Shown piece after piece: positions 59,900 to 64,000 of a stretch of DNA of 64,000 bases. A model generated the notes under the pieces. The model had not been told where the DNA came from. It was given only the letters and a program-made list of their open reading frames with translations, and ran no database searches. The number at the start of each line of letters is the position of its first letter. Position 1 is the stretch's first letter. The stretch is from positions 1,178,001-1,242,000 of the forward strand of contig NZ_CP090642.1 of assembly GCF_029633825.1 (NCBI RefSeq), read 5' to 3'. This stretch comes from Burkholderia contaminans. GTDB taxonomy: Bacteria > Pseudomonadota > Gammaproteobacteria > Burkholderiales > Burkholderiaceae. The position numbers and the translations under genes were made by a program.

Positions 59900-60826
59900 A
59901 TGAGCTTCCTGTACAAGGCCGACCCCGTGCGCGGCGCGCAGTGGGCTGCGCGCTTCGCGCAACGCGCGCCCGATCTGCCGTTCCGGATCTGGCCGGACAT
60001 CGGCGATGCCGCGGCCGTTCGCTACCTCGCCGCCTGGCAGCCGCCGGACGACCCGGCCGCGCTGCTGCCGAATCTCGAAGTCGTGTTCTCCGTCGGCGCC
60101 GGCATCGACCAGTTCGACCTGTCGCGCGTGCCCGCGCACATCCCGGTCGTGCGGATGATCGAGCCGGGCATCGTCGAAGGGATGGTCGAATACGTGACGC
60201 AGGCCGTGCTGACGATCCATCGCGACCTGTTCGACTATGCCGCGCAGCAGCGCGAGCAGGTGTGGCACGAGAAGCCGGTGCGCGCGGCCGCGTCGCGGCG
60301 TATCGGCGTGCTCGGCCTCGGCACGCTCGGCCAGGCCGTGCTCGACACGCTGCGGCGCTTCGGTTTCCCGTGCGCCGGCTGGAGCCGCACGCCGCGCACG
60401 CTCGACGGCATCGACTGCTACGCGGGCGATGCGGCACTCGACACATTCCTGGCGCGCACCGACATCCTGATCTGCCTGCTGCCGCTCACCGACGACACAC
60501 GCGGCCTGCTCGGCGCGCGCGTGTTCGACGCGTTGCCGGCCGGCGCGTCGCTCGTGCAAGTGGGGCGCGGGCCGCAACTGGATGCAGCCGCGCTGCTCGC
60601 GGCGCTCGCGAGCGGCCGCGTCGACAACGCGATCCTCGACGTGACGGACCCCGAACCGTTGCCGGCCGGCCATCCGTTCTGGGCCCATCCGCGCATCCGC
60701 ATCACGCCGCACATCGCGAGCGCGACGCGCCCCGACACCGCGGTCGATGCGGTGCTCGCGAACCTCGCCCGCCATCGCGCGGGACAGCCGATGATCGGCG
60801 TCGTCGATCGCGCGCGCGGCTACTGA
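59900..60826 (+). CDS. Glyoxylate/hydroxypyruvate reductase (GhrA-like D-2-hydroxyacid dehydrogenase)
   Basis: A 308-residue D-isomer 2-hydroxyacid dehydrogenase of the GhrA size. NAD(P) loop GVLGLGTLGQAVLDTL, substrate-side VFSVGAGIDQFDL, catalytic arginine in VQVGRGPQLD, and the late WAHPRIRITPHIASATRPD with the catalytic histidine. It reduces 2-oxoacids such as glyoxylate. GAGGGGCACGACG precedes ATG 59900. Its place after the GNAT gene and before an aminotransferase suggests removal of an oxoacid by-product. Confidence 0.88.
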   Translation: MSFLYKADPVRGAQWAARFAQRAPDLPFRIWPDIGDAAAVRYLAAWQPPDDPAALLPNLEVVFSVGAGIDQFDLSRVPAHIPVVRMIEPGIVEGMVEYVTQAVLTIHRDLFDYAAQQREQVWHEKPVRAAASRRIGVLGLGTLGQAVLDTLRRFGFPCAGWSRTPRTLDGIDCYAGDAALDTFLARTDILICLLPLTDDTRGLLGARVFDALPAGASLVQVGRGPQLDAAALLAALASGRVDNAILDVTDPEPLPAGHPFWAHPRIRITPHIASATRPDTAVDAVLANLARHRAGQPMIGVVDRARGY

Positions 60827-60986
60827 CGCCTATGTCCGGCCGCACGGGGCGCGCAGCAGAAAATGCCGAAGCGCCCCGTGCAAACGCCGCGTGCGTACGT
60901 TTCGGGCCGCAAATTGAAAACGCATGCGCACGGGTCGCCCGGTAGCATGACCTCACCGCTGACACCTGACGAGAGTCCCGCCTGCC

Positions 60987-62387
60987 ATGAACCAAGCCGC
61001 GCTGATCGAAGCTGATCGTCAACACCTGATCCACCCCGTCGTCAATTACCGTACGCACGAGGCGCGCGGCGTCACCGTGCTCGAATCCGCTCAAGGCGTA
61101 TTCCTGCGCGATGCCGCCGGCCATACGCTGCTCGACGCGTTCTCGGGCCTGTGGTGCGTGAACGTCGGCTACGGCCGCGACAGCATCGTGAAAGCCGCCG
61201 CCGACCAGATGGCCAGGCTGCCGTACGCAACCGGCTATTTCCATTTCGGCTCGCAGCCGGCGATCGAGCTTGCCGAGCGGCTCGCCGCGCTCGCGCCGCC
61301 GTCGCTGAACCGCGTGTACTTCACGCTTGGCGGCTCGGACGCGGTCGACTCCGCGATCCGTTTCATCACGCACTATTTCAACGCAACCGGCCGCCCGTCG
61401 AAAAAGCACATGATCGCGCTGGAACGCGGCTATCACGGCTCGTCGTCGATCGGCGCCGGCCTCACCGCGCTGCCGGCGTTCCATCGCCATTTCGACCTGC
61501 CGCGTGCGGACCAGCACCATATTCCGTCGCCGTACCCGTACCGCAACCCGCTCGGCAACGATCCGCAGGCGCTGATCGCCGCGTCGGTCGCCGCGCTCGA
61601 AGCGAAGGTCGCTGAACTCGGCGCGGACAACGTCGCCGCGTTTTTCTGCGAGCCCGTGCAGGGCTCCGGCGGCGTGATCGTGCCGCCGGCCGGCTGGCTG
61701 AAGGCGATGCGCGACGCGTGCCGGCGCCTCGGCATCCTGTTCGTCGCCGACGAGGTGATCACCGGCTTCGGCCGCACGGGCCCGCTGTTCGCCTGCGAAG
61801 CCGAACAGGTCGATCCGGACCTGATGACCGTCGCGAAGGGGCTGACCGCCGGCTATGCGCCGATGGGCGCGGTGCTGATGTCCGACGAGATCTACGAAGG
61901 GATCGCGGGCAGCCGCACCGAGTCGGCCGCGGTCGGCCACGGGCATACGTATTCCGCGCATCCGGTGAGCGCGGCGATCGGCCTCGAGGTGCTGAAGCTC
62001 TATCACGAAGGCGGGCTGCTCGCGAACGGCCAGGCGATGGCGCCCCGCTTTGCCGCGGGCCTCGACGCGCTGCGCGCGCATCCGCTCGTCGGCGACGCAC
62101 GCTCGGTCGGCCTGCTCGGCGCGCTCGAACTGGTCACCGACAAGGCGCACAAGACGCGCTTCGATCCGGCACTGAACGTGCCCGACAAGATCGCGGCGGC
62201 CGCCTATGCGAACGGCATCATCTTCCGCGCGTTCGGCGACGGCGTGCTCGGCTTCGCGCCGGCGCTGAGCTTCACCGCGGGCGAGTTCGACCTGCTGTTC
62301 GAACGCGTGCGCAAGACGCTCGACGACGTGCTGGCCGATGCGGGCGTGCAGCGCGCGCTCGATGCCGCGCACGCGCAGCCGGCCTGA
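60987..62387 (+). CDS. Class III omega-aminotransferase
   Basis: A 466-residue PLP enzyme of the class III family. D255 (FVADEVITGFGRTG) contacts the cofactor nitrogen and K284 (TVAKGLTAGYAPMG) binds PLP. GGSDAVDSAIRF and RGYHGSSSIGAGLT are family marks. Members of this type move the terminal amino group of putrescine, beta-alanine or 4-aminobutyrate-like substrates to pyruvate or oxoglutarate. GACGAGAGTC precedes the ATG. Next to an aldehyde dehydrogenase of the GabD type, omega-amino-acid use is the likely role. Confidence 0.92.
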   Translation: MNQAALIEADRQHLIHPVVNYRTHEARGVTVLESAQGVFLRDAAGHTLLDAFSGLWCVNVGYGRDSIVKAAADQMARLPYATGYFHFGSQPAIELAERLAALAPPSLNRVYFTLGGSDAVDSAIRFITHYFNATGRPSKKHMIALERGYHGSSSIGAGLTALPAFHRHFDLPRADQHHIPSPYPYRNPLGNDPQALIAASVAALEAKVAELGADNVAAFFCEPVQGSGGVIVPPAGWLKAMRDACRRLGILFVADEVITGFGRTGPLFACEAEQVDPDLMTVAKGLTAGYAPMGAVLMSDEIYEGIAGSRTESAAVGHGHTYSAHPVSAAIGLEVLKLYHEGGLLANGQAMAPRFAAGLDALRAHPLVGDARSVGLLGALELVTDKAHKTRFDPALNVPDKIAAAAYANGIIFRAFGDGVLGFAPALSFTAGEFDLLFERVRKTLDDVLADAGVQRALDAAHAQPA

Positions 62388-62472
62388 CGGGCCGAGGGAA
62401 AGCCGGGCTTGTGGCGGATATCTTTCGACTCTAAAGTAACCGGACATTCCATTTTTCCGACTCCCGACTCAC

Positions 62473-62970
62473 GTGAACATGACGGACAGCAAGCTGGATC
62501 GCATCGACCTGCGCATCCTCTCCCAGTTGCAGAAGCGCGGCCGCATGACCAACGTCGAACTGGCCGACGCGGTCGGGCTGTCGCCAAGTCCATGCCTGAT
62601 CCGCGTGAAGCGGCTCGAGAAGGCCGGCTACATCGGCGGCTACGGCGCGCACATTCAGCTCGAGAAACTCGGCGACGTGCAGGTCGTGTTCACCGAAGTC
62701 ACGCTGGCCGACCATCGACGCGAGGATTTCGACCGCTTCGTCGCGGCGATCCGCAACGTCGACGAGATCGTCGAATGCCACCTCGCGAGCGGCGGCTACG
62801 ACTATCTGCTGAAGTTCATCACGCGCAGCGTGAGCCATTACCAGACGATCGTCGAAGGGCTGCTCGAGCAGAACATCGGCATCGAGAAGTATTTCAGTTA
62901 CGTGATCATCAAGTCGCCGTTCGTCAAACGGCACTACCCGCTCGAATCGCTGTTCGGCGAACGTCACTGA
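62473..62970 (+). CDS. Lrp/AsnC-family regulator
   Basis: A 165-residue regulator with the N-terminal helix-turn-helix (LDRIDLRILSQLQKRGRMTNVELADAVGLSPSPCLIRVKRLEKAG) and the C-terminal RAM ligand-binding domain (IVECHLASGGYDYLLKFI). GTG 62473 or ATG 62479 can be the start. Such proteins sense amino acids and control nearby genes; between an aminotransferase and a semialdehyde-type dehydrogenase it very likely controls them. Confidence 0.92.
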   Translation: MNMTDSKLDRIDLRILSQLQKRGRMTNVELADAVGLSPSPCLIRVKRLEKAGYIGGYGAHIQLEKLGDVQVVFTEVTLADHRREDFDRFVAAIRNVDEIVECHLASGGYDYLLKFITRSVSHYQTIVEGLLEQNIGIEKYFSYVIIKSPFVKRHYPLESLFGERH

Positions 62971-63079
62971 CGCACCGCGCGCGGCACCCGCGAATACGGC
63001 AGCTTCGCTGTCCGTATGGGGGAGTCGCGCGCCTGCCGCGCCGCCGTCGTCGCCGAACCGCTTCATCCAAGGACTTGCC

Positions 63080-64000
63080 ATGCCGCTTTCGCTGACCCGC
63101 ACCGAACTCCTGCGCTCCGCCAACCTGATCGACGGCACGTGGCGCGACGCGCACGACGGCAGCCGTTTCGCCGTGACCGATCCGGCACGGCTCGACACCG
63201 TTGCCCATGCACCCGACAGCGGCGCCGCCGACGCGCGCGCGGCAACCGATGCGGCGGTACGCGCACTGCCCGCGTGGCGCGCGACGCCCGCTCGCGACCG
63301 CGCGGCGATCCTGCGAGCATGGCACGCGGCGATCGTCGCGAATACCGACGATCTCGCGAAGCTGATGTCGCGAGAACAGGGCAAGCCGCTCGCGGAAGCG
63401 CGCGGTGAAGTCGCGTACGGCGCGTCGTACGTACTGTGGTTCGCCGAGGAAGCGACGCGCACGTACGGCGACATCATTCCGCAGCAGCAGCGCGGCAAGC
63501 GGCTGAGTGCGGTGAAGGAGCCGATCGGCGTCGTCGCGGCGATCACGCCGTGGAACTTCCCGCTCGCGATGATCGCGCGCAAGATCGCGCCGGCGCTCGC
63601 GGCCGGCTGCACGGTCGTCGCGAAGCCCGCGGAGGATACGCCGCTCACCGCGCTCGCGCTCGCGTTCCTCGCGCAGGAAGCCGGCGTGCCGGCGGGCGTG
63701 CTGAACCTGATCACGGCGTCGCGCGAGCGCGGCATCGACGCGGCCGCCGACTGGCTTGCCGACAGCCGCGTGCGCAAGATCACCTTCACCGGCTCGACGG
63801 CCGTCGGCAAGCTGCTCGCGCGCGATTCGGCCGCGACGCTGAAGAAGCTTTCGCTCGAGTTGGGCGGCAATGCGCCGTTCATCGTGTTCGACGATGCCGA
63901 GCTCGATGCCGCGGTCGACGGGCTGATGGCCGCGAAGTTCCGCAATGGCGGGCAGACGTGCGTATCGCCGAACCGCATCTACGTGCAGGCCGGCGTGTAC
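63080..64000 (+). CDS. gabD: Succinate-semialdehyde-type dehydrogenase, partial (3' end outside window)
   Basis: The visible 307 residues are the NAD(P)-binding part and most of the catalytic core of a GabD-like aldehyde dehydrogenase. N159 (TPWNFP), E260 (LELGGNAPF) and nucleophile C294 (NGGQTCVSP) are present; MSREQGKPLAEARGEVAYGASYVLWFAEEA is typical of GabD. It oxidises succinate semialdehyde or glutarate semialdehyde. AAGGACTTGCC precedes ATG 63080. The frame is open to the last base of the window. Confidence 0.9.
   Translation, partial: MPLSLTRTELLRSANLIDGTWRDAHDGSRFAVTDPARLDTVAHAPDSGAADARAATDAAVRALPAWRATPARDRAAILRAWHAAIVANTDDLAKLMSREQGKPLAEARGEVAYGASYVLWFAEEATRTYGDIIPQQQRGKRLSAVKEPIGVVAAITPWNFPLAMIARKIAPALAAGCTVVAKPAEDTPLTALALAFLAQEAGVPAGVLNLITASRERGIDAAADWLADSRVRKITFTGSTAVGKLLARDSAATLKKLSLELGGNAPFIVFDDAELDAAVDGLMAAKFRNGGQTCVSPNRIYVQAGVY

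Noticed and set aside
1..64000. CRISPR arrays, tRNA or rRNA genes, insertion sequences and attachment sites
   Set aside because: None seen by reading; no repeat-spacer pattern, no transposase frame, and no cloverleaf-like segment in the gaps.

Overview
The window is GC-rich and densely packed, with codon use and gene content typical of the Burkholderia cepacia complex. The gene set of the first 36 kb (universal stress proteins, BON proteins, small heat shock protein, acetate kinase, PHA synthase, nitroreductases, SulP carrier, Fnr-type regulator) matches the low-oxygen-activated (lxa) locus known from the second chromosome of B. cenocepacia. That match is from memory of the family of loci and has not been checked by alignment.

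Part A (1 to about 36.1 kb) reads as an anoxia-survival island. From the left it holds an FtsH-type protease (cut by the window edge), a zinc-ribbon protein and a BON protein. Next is an efflux operon (outer-membrane lipoprotein, HlyD adaptor, double-ATPase ABC protein, ABC permease) bracketed by two copies of a 62-residue membrane protein. Then come an MBL/beta-CASP nuclease and a divergent pair of units. One unit is phasin-phaB-phaC-phosphotransacetylase-alcohol dehydrogenase; the other is stress protein-acetate kinase-stress proteins. They are followed by another stress protein, an orphan NarL-type response regulator, a cysteine-bearing Fnr-type regulator, a second alcohol dehydrogenase, a nitroreductase, cytochrome c, a LOG protein and a SulP carrier. 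The island closes with a second BON protein, a second nitroreductase, Hsp20, DUF1488 protein, stress protein, lipoprotein, an APH/P-loop kinase, a CBS protein and a small hypothetical. Sixteen good copies (plus one weaker) of an Fnr/Anr-type palindrome TTGA-N6-TCAA lie upstream of nearly every transcription unit here. In most of them a -10-like hexamer begins 28.5 to 30.5 bases from the palindrome centre, the geometry of class II Fnr promoters. No good copies were noticed after 36.3 kb, so the palindromes define the island.

The inferred job is redox balancing and ATP formation without oxygen: acetyl-CoA to acetate through phosphotransacetylase and acetate kinase, reducing power into polyhydroxyalkanoate and alcohols, and proteins protected by chaperones and stress proteins.

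Part B (36.3 to 40.4 kb) holds secreted or lipid-anchored polysaccharide enzymes on the minus strand: a GH114-type lipoprotein, a GH18 chitinase and an AA10 lytic polysaccharide monooxygenase. They are separated by long AT-richer intergenic stretches.

Part C (40.4 to 64 kb) is an amine or amino-acid catabolism region. The minus strand carries a LysR remnant, a GNAT acetyltransferase, an M20 amidohydrolase, an aldehyde dehydrogenase, three FAD amine/amino-acid oxidases (two are paralogues), a cupin protein, a short AraC regulator, a peptide-type ABC importer, a chemoreceptor and a HAD hydrolase. The plus strand carries a second GNAT, a GhrA-like reductase, a class III aminotransferase, an Lrp/AsnC regulator and a GabD-like dehydrogenase cut by the window end. 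The enzyme set resembles polyamine or omega-amino-acid breakdown, but the true substrate cannot be read from the sequence. No rRNA, tRNA, CRISPR array or insertion sequence was seen.
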